DNA from: Falsochrobactrum ovis
GTDB taxonomy: Bacteria; Pseudomonadota; Alphaproteobacteria; Rhizobiales; Rhizobiaceae
DNA length: 64,000 nt
NCBI RefSeq assembly: GCF_003259955.1
Contig: NZ_QLMK01000001.1
Location: 372,001-436,000 of the forward strand
Direction of reading: 5' to 3'
The notes beneath the pieces were generated by a model. The model made no database searches. It saw nothing but the letters and a program-made list of their open reading frames with translations, and was not told where the DNA came from. A program made the position numbers and the translations under genes. Of the stretch, positions 50,100-60,388 are shown one piece after another (positions within the stretch are counted from its first letter, which is position 1; every line of letters begins with the position of its first letter).

Positions 50100-50819
50100 T
50101 CAGGCTTGATCTTCGTTTTCTTGAGGTGCCGCCTCTTCGACTACGGTTTTGGGCCCGCCTTTCGACACGCCCACCATGGCCGGGCGCAGAACCCGATCGC
50201 TAATCGCATATCCCGCTTGTACGACTTGTACAACGGTATTGTTTGGCAGATCCGGGTTAGGAATTTCGAACATAGCCTGATGGAAATTGGGGTCAAATTT
50301 CTGGCCTTCAGGGTCGAGCTTGACCACACCGTGCCGCTCGAACGTCTGCAACATGACGCGTTCTGTCATCTCGACGCCTTCCGCAAGCGAATTAAGATTT
50401 GCGTCGGCCTCGCGCGCATCCGCCGGAATGGCTTCAAGCGCACGACTGAGATTGTCAGAAACCGAAAGCATATCGCGCGCAAAATTGGTCACCGCATAAG
50501 TGCGTGCATCCTGAATGTCGCGCTGCGTGCGCTTGCGCAGGTTTTCCATATCGGCCGCCATGCGCAGCAACTGGTCTCTAAGACCAGAATTTTCTGCCTC
50601 TAACGCGACCAAGGGGTCAACTTCAACTTCCGCCTCAACTTCCGCCCCAATTTCAGCTTCAGCTTCTGCTGCATCCGCTTCAGCCTCGGCCCGCGCCTCT
50701 GCTTTGCGGCTCTTGAGGAAATCGTCGGCAGCCCGCTTGAGAGCCTCACGATCACGCGGATTATTTATATCGCGCTGCTCAAGATCGGGATTTTCAGTTT
50801 TGTTTTTCTCATCAGCCAT
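50100..50819 (-). CDS. grpE: Nucleotide exchange factor GrpE
   Basis: The 239-aa GrpE releases ADP from DnaK. The N-terminal 65 residues contain a low-complexity Ala/Glu/Asp repeat ([20 protein letters not shown]), followed by the long dimeric coiled coil with [20 protein letters not shown]. The C-terminal beta domain includes [26 protein letters not shown] and [18 protein letters not shown]. It is downstream of hrcA on the same strand, with 147 bases between, and has its own sigma-32-like promoter there. Confidence 0.95.
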   Translation of the reverse strand: MADEKNKTENPDLEQRDINNPRDREALKRAADDFLKSRKAEARAEAEADAAEAEAEIGAEVEAEVEVDPLVALEAENSGLRDQLLRMAADMENLRKRTQRDIQDARTYAVTNFARDMLSVSDNLSRALEAIPADAREADANLNSLAEGVEMTERVMLQTFERHGVVKLDPEGQKFDPNFHQAMFEIPNPDLPNNTVVQVVQAGYAISDRVLRPAMVGVSKGGPKTVVEEAAPQENEDQA

Positions 50820-50852
50820 AATGTTCTTCCGTCTTGAATAGTGTTGCGCCGG

Positions 50853-50881
50853 ATATCGAGTTTCGTGCTCGTAAAATCAAG
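50853..50881 (-). promoter_or_regulatory. Candidate sigma-32 promoter of grpE
   Basis: On the minus strand CTTGAT (50881-50876) and CGATAT (50858-50853) are separated by 17 bases. The architecture is the same as the ibpA heat-shock promoter at 45422-45450 (CTTGAA, 17, CCATAT). It lies about 34 bases upstream of the grpE start. Confidence 0.5.
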
Positions 50882-50966
50882 GTCTATTTCTCCGACTTAG
50901 CAACCTTACCGGGGTAAATCACGCATAACAAAGCAGGAAGCCTACGCTTTTGGGAAATGGACCACT

Positions 50967-52037
50967 CTATCGCAGCAATCGGGAGACGATCTGCGCGGTA
51001 TAATCCACCATCGGAACGATCCGTGCATAATTGAGCCGGGTTGGTCCGATAACGCCAAGCGCGCCGACAACTCTTTGTTCCGAGTCACGATAGGGGGCAA
51101 CAACAAGCGACGATCCGGAAAGCGAAAACAGTTTGTTTTCGGACCCGATAAAGATGCGCACCCCAGAACCCTCTTCCGCCAGATCGAGAAGCTGAATCAT
51201 ACCATCTTTGGTTTCCAGATCGTCGAAGAGATGACGCAGGCGCTCAATATCTTCCTGTGCATGGATGTTTTCCAGCAAATTGGCGCGGCCACGCACAATC
51301 AATCGTGCGGGCTGATCCGCGCTAGCCCCACTCCACACGGCCAAGCCCTGCCGCACAAGCTCCTGCGAAAGTTGGTCGAGTTCCTGACGCGTTTCTTCAG
51401 AGAGCTTTTTGAGTTCTGAACGCGCTTCAGACAAAGTGTGCCCGTGAATATGCGCGTTAAGAAAATTAGAAGCTTCAATGAGCTGCGACGCGGAAATGCC
51501 GGCGGGAAGGTTCACCACCCGGTTTTCCACTTCGCCATTTTGCATGACCAAGACGGCCAAAGCGCGGGTTGGATCAAGACGCACGAATTCAATATGTTTG
51601 AGTGCGCCTTCCATTTTGGTGGCCAAAACAACTCCCGCACCGCGTGAGAGGCCGGACAAAACCTGACTGGCTTCTGTCAGTACGCTTTCAACCGAATTAT
51701 TGCTGCCCGCTGCACTTACTTGTGCCTCGATTGAGGAGCGCTCGTCTGGGGGGAGGTCGCCCACTTCCAAAAAAGCGTCTACGAAAAAACGCAATCCAAT
51801 TTGGGTTGGCAGGCGTCCTGCGGACACATGTGGCGCATAGATGAGGCCCAATTGCTCCAGATCGCTCATCACATTGCGAATAGTGGCAGGGGATAGGCTT
51901 TGCGGCAACAGCCGTGACAGATTACGAGAACCGACTGGATCGCCGTCGTTAAGATAGTTTTCGACGATCAGCCGGAAAATATCGCGCGACCGCTGGTCGA
52001 GCGAGCTAAGCAGTCGATGTTCCGGCGATTTGATCAT
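50967..52037 (-). CDS. hrcA: Heat-inducible transcription repressor HrcA
   Basis: The 356-aa repressor binds CIRCE elements upstream of groESL-type operons. The N-terminal winged helix includes [21 protein letters not shown] and [22 protein letters not shown]. The GAF-like middle and C-terminal domain include [22 protein letters not shown] at the end. No CIRCE sequence is visible in this window, so its targets lie elsewhere. It is divergent from rph and upstream of grpE. Confidence 0.95.
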   Translation of the reverse strand: MIKSPEHRLLSSLDQRSRDIFRLIVENYLNDGDPVGSRNLSRLLPQSLSPATIRNVMSDLEQLGLIYAPHVSAGRLPTQIGLRFFVDAFLEVGDLPPDERSSIEAQVSAAGSNNSVESVLTEASQVLSGLSRGAGVVLATKMEGALKHIEFVRLDPTRALAVLVMQNGEVENRVVNLPAGISASQLIEASNFLNAHIHGHTLSEARSELKKLSEETRQELDQLSQELVRQGLAVWSGASADQPARLIVRGRANLLENIHAQEDIERLRHLFDDLETKDGMIQLLDLAEEGSGVRIFIGSENKLFSLSGSSLVVAPYRDSEQRVVGALGVIGPTRLNYARIVPMVDYTAQIVSRLLR

Positions 52038-52210
52038 ATTGGTCCGTAAAAATTCTCAGTTATTGGTTGCAAATATAGATGTATAAATCGAACGGTCCAA
52101 GCCCTAAGACCGGTTTCTTGCTGTTCTATTACGCTTAAGTGGCGAAATTCCTTTCTATTTGCCGCTGGTCGGCTTAGAAAGCCCCACGGAATTAAAATTG
52201 AGGATTTACT

Positions 52211-52927
52211 ATGCGTCCATCCAAGCGCGCTGTTGATGAAATGCGTGCCGTCTCGTTTGAGCGCGGCGTCTCCAAACATGCTGAAGGCTCGTGCCTGGTG
52301 AAATTTGGGGACACCCATGTTTTATGTACCGCAAGCCTTGAGGAAAAAGTACCTGGCTGGATGCGCAATAGCGGAAAAGGCTGGGTCACCGCAGAATATG
52401 GGATGCTGCCCCGTTCGACCGGAGATCGCATGCGCCGCGAGGCAGCAAGTGGCAAGCAGGGCGGGCGCACACAAGAAATACAGCGGCTGATTGGACGTTC
52501 TTTACGCGCAGTCGTCGATTTGCAGGCGCTGGGCGAATTTCAAATCACTGTCGATTGTGATGTCATTCAAGCCGATGGTGGCACGCGCACTGCGGCGATT
52601 ACTGGCGGCTGGGTCGCATTGCATGATTGCCTGCGTTGGATGGAAGCGCGCCAGATGATCCGCATTGAAAAAGTGCTTAAAGACCATATTGCGGCTATTT
52701 CCTGCGGCATTTATGAAGGCGAGCCCGTTCTCGATCTTGATTATGTTGAGGATTCTGCTGCTGAAACCGACAGCAATTTCGTTATTACTGGCAAGGGCGG
52801 TATTGTTGAAATTCAGGGGACCGCTGAAGGGGCGCCGTTCTCGGAAGAAGAATTTATGTCCTTGATGCGTCTGGCACGTGGCGGCATTGAGAGCCTGATT
52901 GCCTTGCAGAAGATGGCCATTAGTTGA
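52211..52927 (+). CDS. rph: Ribonuclease PH
   Basis: The 238-aa phosphorolytic exoribonuclease matures tRNA 3' ends. It has [33 protein letters not shown], the phosphate-binding region [15 protein letters not shown], and [19 protein letters not shown] with the metal-binding Asp. Length is standard. The rph-rdgB-hemW order divergent from hrcA is conserved in Rhizobiales; here a VOC gene and a repeat cluster separate rph from rdgB. Confidence 0.96.
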   Translation: MRPSKRAVDEMRAVSFERGVSKHAEGSCLVKFGDTHVLCTASLEEKVPGWMRNSGKGWVTAEYGMLPRSTGDRMRREAASGKQGGRTQEIQRLIGRSLRAVVDLQALGEFQITVDCDVIQADGGTRTAAITGGWVALHDCLRWMEARQMIRIEKVLKDHIAAISCGIYEGEPVLDLDYVEDSAAETDSNFVITGKGGIVEIQGTAEGAPFSEEEFMSLMRLARGGIESLIALQKMAIS

Positions 52928-52934
52928 TAGGTTG

Positions 52935-52958
52935 AGCCTTCTCAAATTTGAGGAGGCT
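52935..52958 (+). promoter_or_regulatory. Hairpin containing the SD of the VOC gene
   Basis: AGCCTTCTCAAA (52935-52946) pairs with TTTGAGGAGGCT (52947-52958) with one G-T wobble. The AGGAGG SD of the gene at 52964 is in the 3' arm, so the fold would hide it. The same hairpin could terminate rph, but only a weak T-stretch follows. Confidence 0.55.
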
Positions 52959-52963
52959 TTCAC

Positions 52964-53368
52964 TTGCGTGCAGCCCGTATTCTTGAAACCGCGCTCTATG
53001 TCCGCGATATGGCAGAGGCGATTGCATTTTATCGCGATGTTATGGGCTTGGAGCCGGTTGGAAAAACGAGCGAGCGCAACGCATTTTTCCGTTGCGGTGA
53101 GGGTATATTGCTGCTCTTCAACGCGGAAGAGACGTTAAAAACCCAAGTCGCAGGCGCTTTACCTGTGCCGTCCCATGGCGCGAGCGGTCCTGGCCATGTT
53201 TGTTTTGCAGCCGATGACATTGAGATTGATGCTTGGCGCATTCATCTTGAAGGTTGTGGAGTGCAAATCGAGTCCGATTTTTTATGGCCTAACGGTGCAC
53301 GATCGATATATTTCCGCGATCCTTCCAACAATTCGCTGGAAATTGCGGAACCTGAACTTTGGGGTTAA
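52964..53368 (+). CDS. VOC superfamily (glyoxalase/dioxygenase-like) protein
   Basis: The 134-aa protein has the paired beta-alpha-beta-beta-beta modules of the vicinal oxygen chelate fold: ETALYVRDMAEAIAFYRDVMGLE, then GPGHVCFAADDIEI, and IYFRDPSNNSLEIAEPELWG. The metal-ligand candidates are His in the segment GHVCF and the Glu in NSLEIAE. The first-module ligand position holds Leu or Tyr, not His, so the metal site may be incomplete. It begins with TTG, supported by AGGAGG at 7 nt. The substrate is unknown. Confidence 0.82.
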   Translation: MRAARILETALYVRDMAEAIAFYRDVMGLEPVGKTSERNAFFRCGEGILLLFNAEETLKTQVAGALPVPSHGASGPGHVCFAADDIEIDAWRIHLEGCGVQIESDFLWPNGARSIYFRDPSNNSLEIAEPELWG

Positions 53369-53369
53369 A

Positions 53370-53500
53370 GCATGCCCCCGAAAAGTGGGCACCGGTTTTC
53401 GGATAAGGGCATGCGTTTTAGAGAACTGGCCCCCGAAAAGTGGGTACCGGTTTTCGGATAAGGGCATGCGTTTTAAAGAACTGGCCCCGAAAAATGGCTA
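53370..53500. repeat. Tandem palindromic REP-like repeats, 55-bp period
   Basis: Two nearly identical 55-bp units (about 53376-53430 and 53431-53485) and a partial third (to 53500) each contain CCGAAAA and TTTTCGG arms around GTGGGyACCG. In the first copy an outer inverted pair GCATGCCC (53370-53377) and GGGCATGC (53407-53414) encloses it. This CGAAAAGTGGG...GGTTTTCGG module is a dispersed repeat of Rhizobiales genomes, including Ochrobactrum and Mesorhizobium. The array lies between the VOC gene and rdgB and ends 38 bases before the rdgB start. Confidence 0.8.
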
Positions 53501-53538
53501 CGGACTGGCCGTTCATACGGTGAAAAACAGGATTGAAA

Positions 53539-54201
53539 ATGAGAGTTCTGGAAAAAGGCAAGCTGATCGTGGCCTCGCATAATGCGGGCAAGCTTCGTGA
53601 ATTTGACGGGCTGATCGGCCCGTTCGGATTTGAACTCAGCTCGGTTGCGGCGCTGGGCCTGCCAGAGCCGGACGAAACCGGCACCACATTTGAAGAAAAC
53701 GCCTATATTAAAGCCCATGCGGCAGCCAAGGCGACAGGACTGCCTGCGCTGTCGGATGATTCCGGCATTATGATTGATGCGCTTGATGGCGCACCGGGTG
53801 TTTATACTGCCAATTGGGCCGAAAAAGCTGATGGTTCGCGTGATTTCAATATGGCTATGCAAAAGGTCGAAGAGCTTTTGCAGGAAAAAGGCGTAACCAG
53901 GCCAGAGCAACGAAAAGCGCGCTTTGTCTCGGTCATCTGCCTGGCATGGCCCGATGGAGAAGCGCAATATTATCGTGGCGAAGTGGAAGGGACGCTGGTC
54001 TGGCCACCACGCGGCGAACTCGGCTTTGGTTATGATCCGGTCTTTTTGCCAGAAGGATACGAAAAGACTTTTGGCGAAATGACCGCTGAGGAAAAGCATG
54101 GCTGGAAGCCGGGAGACGCTTCGGCTCTTTCGCACCGCGCCCGCGCTTTCAAGCTTTTTGCGGAAACGGCACTGGGCACCATTTCGGACGCTGCCGAATG
54201 A
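53539..54201 (+). CDS. rdgB: XTP/dITP pyrophosphatase (RdgB/HAM1)
   Basis: The 220-aa Ham1-family enzyme hydrolyses non-canonical purine triphosphates (dITP, XTP) to monophosphates. It has [14 protein letters not shown], the metal-site segment [39 protein letters not shown] and LSHRARAF. The ATG at 53539 has CAGGA 6 nt upstream. A repeat cluster forms its upstream region. hemW overlaps it by 4 bases. Confidence 0.95.
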   Translation: MRVLEKGKLIVASHNAGKLREFDGLIGPFGFELSSVAALGLPEPDETGTTFEENAYIKAHAAAKATGLPALSDDSGIMIDALDGAPGVYTANWAEKADGSRDFNMAMQKVEELLQEKGVTRPEQRKARFVSVICLAWPDGEAQYYRGEVEGTLVWPPRGELGFGYDPVFLPEGYEKTFGEMTAEEKHGWKPGDASALSHRARAFKLFAETALGTISDAAE

Positions 54202-55439
54202 ACCAGACTTTTTCCACATCTGGCAATCCAAATATAATTGCGCCAAACCGGGGCAGGGATGGTGTCAGTGCAATTGAGATTGCGCAGACGGATGGCGAGA
54301 GCGCATTTGGCATATATCTTCATTGGCCGTTTTGCCTTGCTAAATGCCCCTATTGCGATTTTAACAGCCATGTTCGGCACCAGCCCGTAGACCAAAAGCG
54401 GTTTGCTGCCGCTTTTGATCGGGAAATGGAAACTTTGCGGGCGCGCACAGGTCCACGCACGATCACCAGCATATTTTTGGGCGGCGGAACGCCATCATTA
54501 ATGCTCCCCGAAACAGTGGGTGCTTTGTTAGATGGAATTGCGGCGCGCTGGTCGGTGGCGCCAAACATTGAAGTGTCGCTTGAAGCCAACCCGACAAGCG
54601 TCGAAGCTGAGCGTTTTCGGGGCTATTATGCGGCAGGCGTTAACCGGGTGTCACTGGGTATTCAAGCGCTCAATGATCCAGATTTGCGCAGGCTTGGCCG
54701 CATGCATTCCGTTGAGGAAGCCAAGGCTGCCATTCGGCTTGCACGTGAGATTTTCCCACGGCTTTCTTTTGATCTAATTTATGCTCGACCCGACCAGACA
54801 ATTGAGGCTTGGCGGGAAGAGTTGAAGGAAGCGATCGGCCTGGCCGCTGATCATCTCTCGCTTTATCAACTGACGATTGAGGAAGGCACGCAATTTTATA
54901 ATCTTTGGAAGGCTGGCAAGCTGACGACACCTGCGCCCGATCATGCCGCTGCACTTTATGAAGAAACCCAGATTGTGACGGCTGAAAACGGCCTTCCTGC
55001 CTATGAGATTTCCAACCACGCCGTACCGGGGCGCGAATCGCAGCATAATCTGGTCTATTGGCGCTATGGCCAATATATTGGCATCGGACCCGGCGCACAT
55101 GGGCGCTTTATCGAAAATGACGTGCGAACCGTCACAATCACAGAAAAGCATCCTGAAACCTGGGTGGAGAAGGTTGAGCAGCAGGGCCATGGCATCGTTG
55201 AAGAAGAATATCTGAACGGCGATCAACAGGGCGATGAATTCTTAATGATGGGATTACGGTTGCGTGAGGGAATCGACCTTGGACGCTATCGCCGTCTGAC
55301 CGGACATGAGGTTAATCGCAAACGACTTCAGAATTTGATCGAGTCAGGCATGATCGAACCGATGACAGATAGCTTCATTCGTGCGACCCCAACAGGTGCT
55401 TTAGTGCTGGATGCGCTGGTAGCTGATCTCGCAAGTTAG
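54198..55439 (+). CDS. hemW: Heme chaperone HemW (radical SAM family)
   Basis: The 413-aa protein has the radical SAM cluster motif in [16 protein letters not shown] (three Cys near 52-60). [20 protein letters not shown] and [18 protein letters not shown] follow, then the C-terminal HemN/HemW domain with [20 protein letters not shown]. It was long called coproporphyrinogen oxidase-like but acts in heme delivery to respiratory enzymes. It begins about 50 residues ahead of the conserved part; the ATGA overlap with rdgB supports this start. Confidence 0.93.
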   Translation: MNQTFSTSGNPNIIAPNRGRDGVSAIEIAQTDGESAFGIYLHWPFCLAKCPYCDFNSHVRHQPVDQKRFAAAFDREMETLRARTGPRTITSIFLGGGTPSLMLPETVGALLDGIAARWSVAPNIEVSLEANPTSVEAERFRGYYAAGVNRVSLGIQALNDPDLRRLGRMHSVEEAKAAIRLAREIFPRLSFDLIYARPDQTIEAWREELKEAIGLAADHLSLYQLTIEEGTQFYNLWKAGKLTTPAPDHAAALYEETQIVTAENGLPAYEISNHAVPGRESQHNLVYWRYGQYIGIGPGAHGRFIENDVRTVTITEKHPETWVEKVEQQGHGIVEEEYLNGDQQGDEFLMMGLRLREGIDLGRYRRLTGHEVNRKRLQNLIESGMIEPMTDSFIRATPTGALVLDALVADLAS

Positions 55440-55446
55440 GAAAAAT

Positions 55447-56355
55447 ATGAGTGAGATAACCGATGAAGCAAAACGCGAATATGTAATCGGCGGAACGCCG
55501 ATGCGTGCGCGTCCGCTTGAGCCAGCGCTCTATATTGTCTCAACCCCTATCGGTAATCTGGGCGACATGACCTTGCGTGGCTTGGAGGTCTTGGCCAGTG
55601 CCGATGTGTTGGCTTGTGAAGATACGCGGGTCACGCGGGTTTTGCTTGACCGTTATGGAATCTCACGCCGTCCGGTTAGCTATCATGAGCATAATGCGGC
55701 CGAGTCAGGCGCCAAACTCATTGCAGCCCTTCTTGCAGGAAAAAGTGTGGCGCTCGTTTCTGACGCAGGCACTCCATTGGTTTCAGATCCCGGCTTCCGG
55801 CTGGTCGGCGAAGCGAGGGAGGCGGGAATTCGAGTGGTTCCGGTTCCCGGAGCATCCGCCATTCTTGCAGCGCTTGCAGCATCAGGCCTGCCCACTGATG
55901 CTTTCATGTTTTGTGGTTTTTTGCCTGCCAAACATGGACAAAGACAATCGAAGCTGGAAAGCCTCAAAACCATTGATGCGACGCTGGTTTTTTATGAATC
56001 GCCCAATCGAGCAGCAGCGACGCTTTCTGATATGGTTGCGGTTTTTGGTGGTGAGCGCGAAGCAGCCCTTTGCCGCGAACTGACCAAAACCTATGAAACC
56101 ATTGTCACACTTCCGCTAGCAGAATTGGCAAAACAATTTGACGGCGAAGACCGTATACGCGGCGAGGTCGTTTTGTTGATTGGGCCACCTTCCGGCGAGG
56201 CGATACCGCAAAGTGCCGAAGATATCGACAAATTGCTTTTATCGCTGGCAGCGGAACTTCCCCCTTCAAAAGCGGCGGGTGAGGCAGCGCGCATGACGGG
56301 CGGACAGAAATCGGTCCTCTATCAGAGGCTCATGCAATTGAAGGCCAAAGCCTGA
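55447..56355 (+). CDS. rsmI: 16S rRNA (cytidine-1402 2'-O)-methyltransferase
   Basis: The 302-aa tetrapyrrole-methylase-fold enzyme shows [60 protein letters not shown] and FCGFLPAK. It modifies C1402 of 16S rRNA together with RsmH. An N-terminal extension of about 27 residues precedes the core. It starts 7 bases after hemW, and its stop overlaps the yraN start by one base (TGATG), so the run is probably cotranscribed. Confidence 0.95.
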   Translation: MSEITDEAKREYVIGGTPMRARPLEPALYIVSTPIGNLGDMTLRGLEVLASADVLACEDTRVTRVLLDRYGISRRPVSYHEHNAAESGAKLIAALLAGKSVALVSDAGTPLVSDPGFRLVGEAREAGIRVVPVPGASAILAALAASGLPTDAFMFCGFLPAKHGQRQSKLESLKTIDATLVFYESPNRAAATLSDMVAVFGGEREAALCRELTKTYETIVTLPLAELAKQFDGEDRIRGEVVLLIGPPSGEAIPQSAEDIDKLLLSLAAELPPSKAAGEAARMTGGQKSVLYQRLMQLKAKA

Positions 56356-56735
56356 TGACAGAACTTCGCGAGAAAAGGCGCAATGCTTTCTTTCGCGGAC
56401 ATAGCGCCGAGCGCTGGGCAGCTTTAGCTCTTATGCTCAAAGGTTTTCGGATTATCGCTCGGCGTTATCGCACCCGGCTGGGAGAAATTGATCTCATCGC
56501 CCGGCGCGGCAATCTGGTACTTATCGTAGAAGTCAAAGCGCGCTCCACTCTTGAAGCTGCGCATCTGGCCGTCACACCACAATCCATGCGCCGCATTGAA
56601 GCTGCGGCTGATTTATGGCTCCAACGCCAGCCAGATTATGCTTATTTATCGCTGCGATTTGATTTGGTAGCGGTCCTCCCGCGCCGCTGGCCCAAGCATG
56701 TGCCAGCTTTTTTTGTCAGCGGTACCTATCTTTAA
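56355..56735 (+). CDS. yraN: YraN family protein (UPF0102)
   Basis: The 126-aa protein is of the UPF0102 family with a restriction-endonuclease-like fold. [48 protein letters not shown] contains the putative catalytic Asp, Glu and Lys. Function is not established. It is next to rsmI in most proteobacteria. The start overlaps the rsmI stop. Confidence 0.9.
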   Translation: MTELREKRRNAFFRGHSAERWAALALMLKGFRIIARRYRTRLGEIDLIARRGNLVLIVEVKARSTLEAAHLAVTPQSMRRIEAAADLWLQRQPDYAYLSLRFDLVAVLPRRWPKHVPAFFVSGTYL

Positions 56736-56902
56736 TTTGGATAAATCCTCCACCGGCCAAATCCAACGCGAGAGGAATTATAATCTTTCAAATTCGCCTT
56801 ATACGCAAAAGCGATGCTCAGCGCGATCATGGTGCGCAAGCCCGTTTCTTATAAAACAATGCAACAATTGGAATAATGACACTATCTAAAAAGGATAATG
56901 CC

Positions 56903-58330
56903 GTGTCATATTCGTCTAAACCTTTGTTGGCTGATTTCCCTGCCTTTTTTCGAGTATCGGAAGAAGTGGTGGCAGTTGTGGGCGGCGGCGAGGAAGCGCT
57001 GAACAAGGCACGACTCGTTGCGCAGACATCGGCACGGCTTCGGATTATAGCGCAAGAGGTGGAGGCGCATCTTCAAGATTTTATCTTAAGCCACAATGCC
57101 GAACATATCGCACAGCCTTTTGCGCCCGATCAACTCGATGGCGCAAAGCTCGTTTTTATAGCCACGGGCGATGAGGCACAGGACCGTGTGATTGCAGCCA
57201 GCGCTAAGGCCAAGAAAATTCCGGTCAATGTCGTCGATCGCCCCGCGCTTTGCGATTTTCTCACCCCTGCCATCGTTAACCGGGCACCGATTGCTATTGC
57301 TATTGGTTCGGAGGGCACGGGTCCCGTTCTCACACAATTGCTTCGCGCCCAGCTAGAAGCATCCTTTTCACCGCGCCTTGGGGATTTAGCCCATTTCGCA
57401 CAAAGTTGGCGCCCTCGCATTGAAAAAACCTTGCCCAAAGGGCTGGCTCGCCGCAATTTTTGGCGTAGCTTTTTCTCAGGCAATGTGGCGCGTGCGCTTG
57501 AGAATGGCGATCATGATGCAGCCTCAAAAGCAGCCAATGCGTTGGTCGAGCAGCCGCACGCAGCATCAGGCTATGTGTGGCTGGTGGGTGCAGGCCCCGG
57601 CGCAGAAGATTTGCTGACATTGCGCGCCCATCGCCTTTTGATGGAAGCCGACATTATTGTGCATGATGCTTTGGTCCCAGAAGCCGTCGTAGCGATGGGA
57701 CGCCGCGATGCCGAGCGAATTGCCGTTGGCAAGCGCAAGGGATGCCATTCCAAAAGTCAGGACCAGATCAACCAGCTTCTGGTCTCTCTTGGTAAGGCGG
57801 GCAAGCAGGTCGTACGTCTTAAATCGGGCGATCCGCTGGTTTTTGGTCGCGCTGGCGAGGAAATAGCAGCCCTGCGCAGCGCGAATATTGGCTATGAAAT
57901 TGTCCCCGGCATTACCTCTGCGCTCGCCGCCGCCGCCGATATGGAACTGCCGCTAACATTGCGAGGCGTAGCGTCTTCGCTGGTTTTCACCACTGGCCAC
58001 GATATGGATGGCGAGGTGCTGCCCGGCTGGGCCAAGCTCGCCATCTCCGGTGCAACAATCGCGGTTTATATGGGCGGATCGGTTGCGGCTTCGGTCGCAG
58101 AGCGCCTGATCTTGGCGGGCTTGCATGAAGATACAGCAGTCGCAGTGATCGAAAATGCAAGCCGCCGAAATAAACGCATGTTCCATGGAACTTTGAAAGA
58201 TTTGCCGGCGCTGCAGCAGCGAGACGATTTATCCGGCCCTGTCATGGTTGTCATCGGTGATGCAGTAGCAGGCGCGGCTATCGATAAGGCTGAAGCGCTG
58301 TTGAACAATTCGGTTTCTATCGCAGCCTGA
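56903..58330 (+). CDS. cysG: Siroheme synthase CysG (uroporphyrinogen-III C-methyltransferase/precorrin-2 dehydrogenase)
   Basis: A bifunctional enzyme of about 475 aa. The N-terminal half (about 1-200) has VVAVVGGGEEALNKARL, the NAD site, and does dehydrogenation and ferrochelation. The C-terminal SUMT domain has VWLVGAGPGAEDLLTLRAH, VRLKSGDPLVFGRAGEE and VVPGITSALAAAA-like EIVPGITSA. It makes siroheme, needed by the sulfite reductase encoded two genes on. The start is ambiguous: GTG at 56903 has AAGGA at 7 nt; ATG at 56876 has a weaker TTGGA. It opens the sulfur assimilation operon. Confidence 0.94.
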   Translation: MSYSSKPLLADFPAFFRVSEEVVAVVGGGEEALNKARLVAQTSARLRIIAQEVEAHLQDFILSHNAEHIAQPFAPDQLDGAKLVFIATGDEAQDRVIAASAKAKKIPVNVVDRPALCDFLTPAIVNRAPIAIAIGSEGTGPVLTQLLRAQLEASFSPRLGDLAHFAQSWRPRIEKTLPKGLARRNFWRSFFSGNVARALENGDHDAASKAANALVEQPHAASGYVWLVGAGPGAEDLLTLRAHRLLMEADIIVHDALVPEAVVAMGRRDAERIAVGKRKGCHSKSQDQINQLLVSLGKAGKQVVRLKSGDPLVFGRAGEEIAALRSANIGYEIVPGITSALAAAADMELPLTLRGVASSLVFTTGHDMDGEVLPGWAKLAISGATIAVYMGGSVAASVAERLILAGLHEDTAVAVIENASRRNKRMFHGTLKDLPALQQRDDLSGPVMVVIGDAVAGAAIDKAEALLNNSVSIAA

Positions 58331-58395
58331 AATCGGTCCCCAATCGGTGGAACGGAGGCCGAATATGCGCGGTAAGCAAAAGCAGGAGTTTGGAT

Positions 58396-58698
58396 ATGGT
58401 CGTAAAAGTACTCACCGCAAACCGGCTTATTGACGGTCAGGCCGTGTGGTTGGCCGCCGACGGCGCTTGGCGCGAATCCATCGATGGTGCTCTTGTCGCA
58501 CGCCATCCCGAAGCGGTGGCAGCTCTTGAAGAAGCGGGTACGCTTGCTGCGCAAGATAATCTCGTCGTGGATGTCAGCGTGATTGATGTCGAGGAGCGCG
58601 AGGACGGGCTTTATCCTCTTCGGCTGCGCGAACGCATCCGCCTCTCAGGTCCGACAATTGTGACATTTGGCACGTCGCAATTAAAGCATGTTTCCTAA
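58396..58698 (+). CDS. DUF2849 family protein
   Basis: The 100-aa protein is of DUF2849, which sits between cysG and the sulfite reductase gene in many Rhizobiales. Visible is VKVLTANRLIDGQAVWL followed by LVARHPEAVAALEEAG. The ATG at 58396 has CAGGAG 7 nt upstream. The function is unknown, but the strict operon position suggests a role in sulfite reduction, perhaps as an electron-transfer or assembly factor; that is inference. Confidence 0.85.
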   Translation: MVVKVLTANRLIDGQAVWLAADGAWRESIDGALVARHPEAVAALEEAGTLAAQDNLVVDVSVIDVEEREDGLYPLRLRERIRLSGPTIVTFGTSQLKHVS

Positions 58699-58717
58699 GT
58701 GAACACGGAATTTAACT

Positions 58718-60388
58718 ATGTATCGCTATGATGAATTTGACCGCGATTTTGTAGCGGCCCGTGTGGTGCAATTCAAAGATCAGGTTGAGCGCCGTCTGTC
58801 AGGAGAATTGACCGAAGAGCAATTCAAACCACTGCGCTTGATGAACGGTCTTTATCTGCAATTGCATGCCTATATGTTGCGCGTTGCGATACCTTACGGA
58901 ACTCTTTCAAGCCGTCAATTGCGTAAACTTGGCCATATTGCACGCACTTATGATCGTGGATTTGGCCATTTCACGACACGGCAGAATATCCAATATAATT
59001 GGCCCGCACTCAAAGATGTGCCGCGCATTCTTGAAGAATTGGCCGAAGTTGAGATGCATGCCATTCAAACTTCTGGCAATTGCATTCGCAATGTCACGGC
59101 AGATCATTTTGCTGGCGCTGCGGCAGATGAGGTGGCCGATCCTCGACCCTATGCCGAAATTCTTCGGCAGTGGTCGTCGCTTCATCCAGAATTTTCCTAT
59201 CTGCCGCGCAAATTTAAAATTGCGATTGTCGGCTCCGAACATGATCGGGCGGCCATTCAAGTCCATGATATAGGCCTGCAACTGAAGAAAAATGAGGCGG
59301 GTCAATTGGGCCTAGCCGTCTATATTGGCGGCGGTCAGGGACGCACCCCCATGGTTGCAAAAAAGATCCGCGATTTCTTGCCTATCGAGGATATGCTGAC
59401 CTATGTGACAGCAATTGTTCGTGTCTATAATCTCTATGGTCGTCGCGATAATAAATATAAAGCGCGCATCAAAATTTTAGTACACGAAACCGGCATTGAA
59501 TCCCTCGTGCAGGAAATTGATGCAGAATGGGAGCAGATCCGTTTTGGCGATTTGAAGCTACCACAAAGCGATATAGACGCGATTGAAAACTATTTCCGCC
59601 TGCCTGATTTGCCGCCCCGACCGGAAGGCTGGGGGATTCTCGCTGCAAACCAGAAAACAGATCCAGCTTTTGCAGCGTGGGCGAAGCGCAATATTAGCGC
59701 CCATAAACACCCTGATTATGCGGTCGTGACAATTTCACTCAAACCAATTGGTGGGATTCCAGGCGACGCCAGCGCAGATCAGATGGAACTGGTTGCCGAT
59801 ATTGCCAAAACCTACTCTTTTGATGAAATACGAGTGAGCCACGAGCAGAATCTGGTTCTGCCCCATGTGGCGAAAGCCGATCTTCCTGCGGTTTTCGATT
59901 TGCTTGAATCCGATGGTTTGGTAACGGCCAATGCAGGGCTTATTACCGATATTATTGCTTGCCCTGGACTAGATTATTGCGCACTTGCAAATGCGCGCTC
60001 AATCCCAGTAGCGCAGCGTATCTCGGAGCGTTTCGGTGATCAAAATCGCCAATTTGAAATTGGTGATCTCAAGATCAAAATTTCGGGCTGCATCAATGCC
60101 TGCGGACACCACCATGTCGGCCATATCGGTATTTTGGGCGTCGAAAAGAAGGGTGAGGAGCTTTACCAAATCACCTTAGGCGGCTCGGCAGATGAATATA
60201 CGACCATAGGTGACATAACGGGTCGGGGTTTTTCTTCCGAAGAGGTCGTGGAAGCGATTGAGACCATCGTCGATACCTATTTAAGCCTGCGTGAAAGCGC
60301 TGATGAAACCTTCATTATGGCTTATCGACGTTTGGGAATGGCACCTTTCAAACAAGCGCTTTATGGAGATATAAGCCGTGCAGCGTGA
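58718..60388 (+). CDS. cysI: Siroheme-dependent sulfite (or nitrite) reductase, hemoprotein
   Basis: The 556-aa protein has two ferredoxin-like and siroheme/4Fe-4S half domains. THRQNIQY-type residues appear as HFTTRQNIQYNW, followed by TSGNCIRNVTADHFAG. The cluster and siroheme ligand cysteines are in IIACPGLDYCALANARS and KISGCINACGHHHVGHIGI. The family reduces sulfite to sulfide or nitrite to ammonia; the neighbours cysG, cysH and DUF934 indicate sulfite. No flavoprotein CysJ is adjacent, so electrons probably come from ferredoxin. Its end overlaps cysH by 11 bases. Confidence 0.93.
   Translation: MYRYDEFDRDFVAARVVQFKDQVERRLSGELTEEQFKPLRLMNGLYLQLHAYMLRVAIPYGTLSSRQLRKLGHIARTYDRGFGHFTTRQNIQYNWPALKDVPRILEELAEVEMHAIQTSGNCIRNVTADHFAGAAADEVADPRPYAEILRQWSSLHPEFSYLPRKFKIAIVGSEHDRAAIQVHDIGLQLKKNEAGQLGLAVYIGGGQGRTPMVAKKIRDFLPIEDMLTYVTAIVRVYNLYGRRDNKYKARIKILVHETGIESLVQEIDAEWEQIRFGDLKLPQSDIDAIENYFRLPDLPPRPEGWGILAANQKTDPAFAAWAKRNISAHKHPDYAVVTISLKPIGGIPGDASADQMELVADIAKTYSFDEIRVSHEQNLVLPHVAKADLPAVFDLLESDGLVTANAGLITDIIACPGLDYCALANARSIPVAQRISERFGDQNRQFEIGDLKIKISGCINACGHHHVGHIGILGVEKKGEELYQITLGGSADEYTTIGDITGRGFSSEEVVEAIETIVDTYLSLRESADETFIMAYRRLGMAPFKQALYGDISRAA

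Noticed and set aside
52038-52210. CIRCE element between hrcA and rph
   Set aside because: No TTAGCACTC/GAGTGCTAA arms are present.
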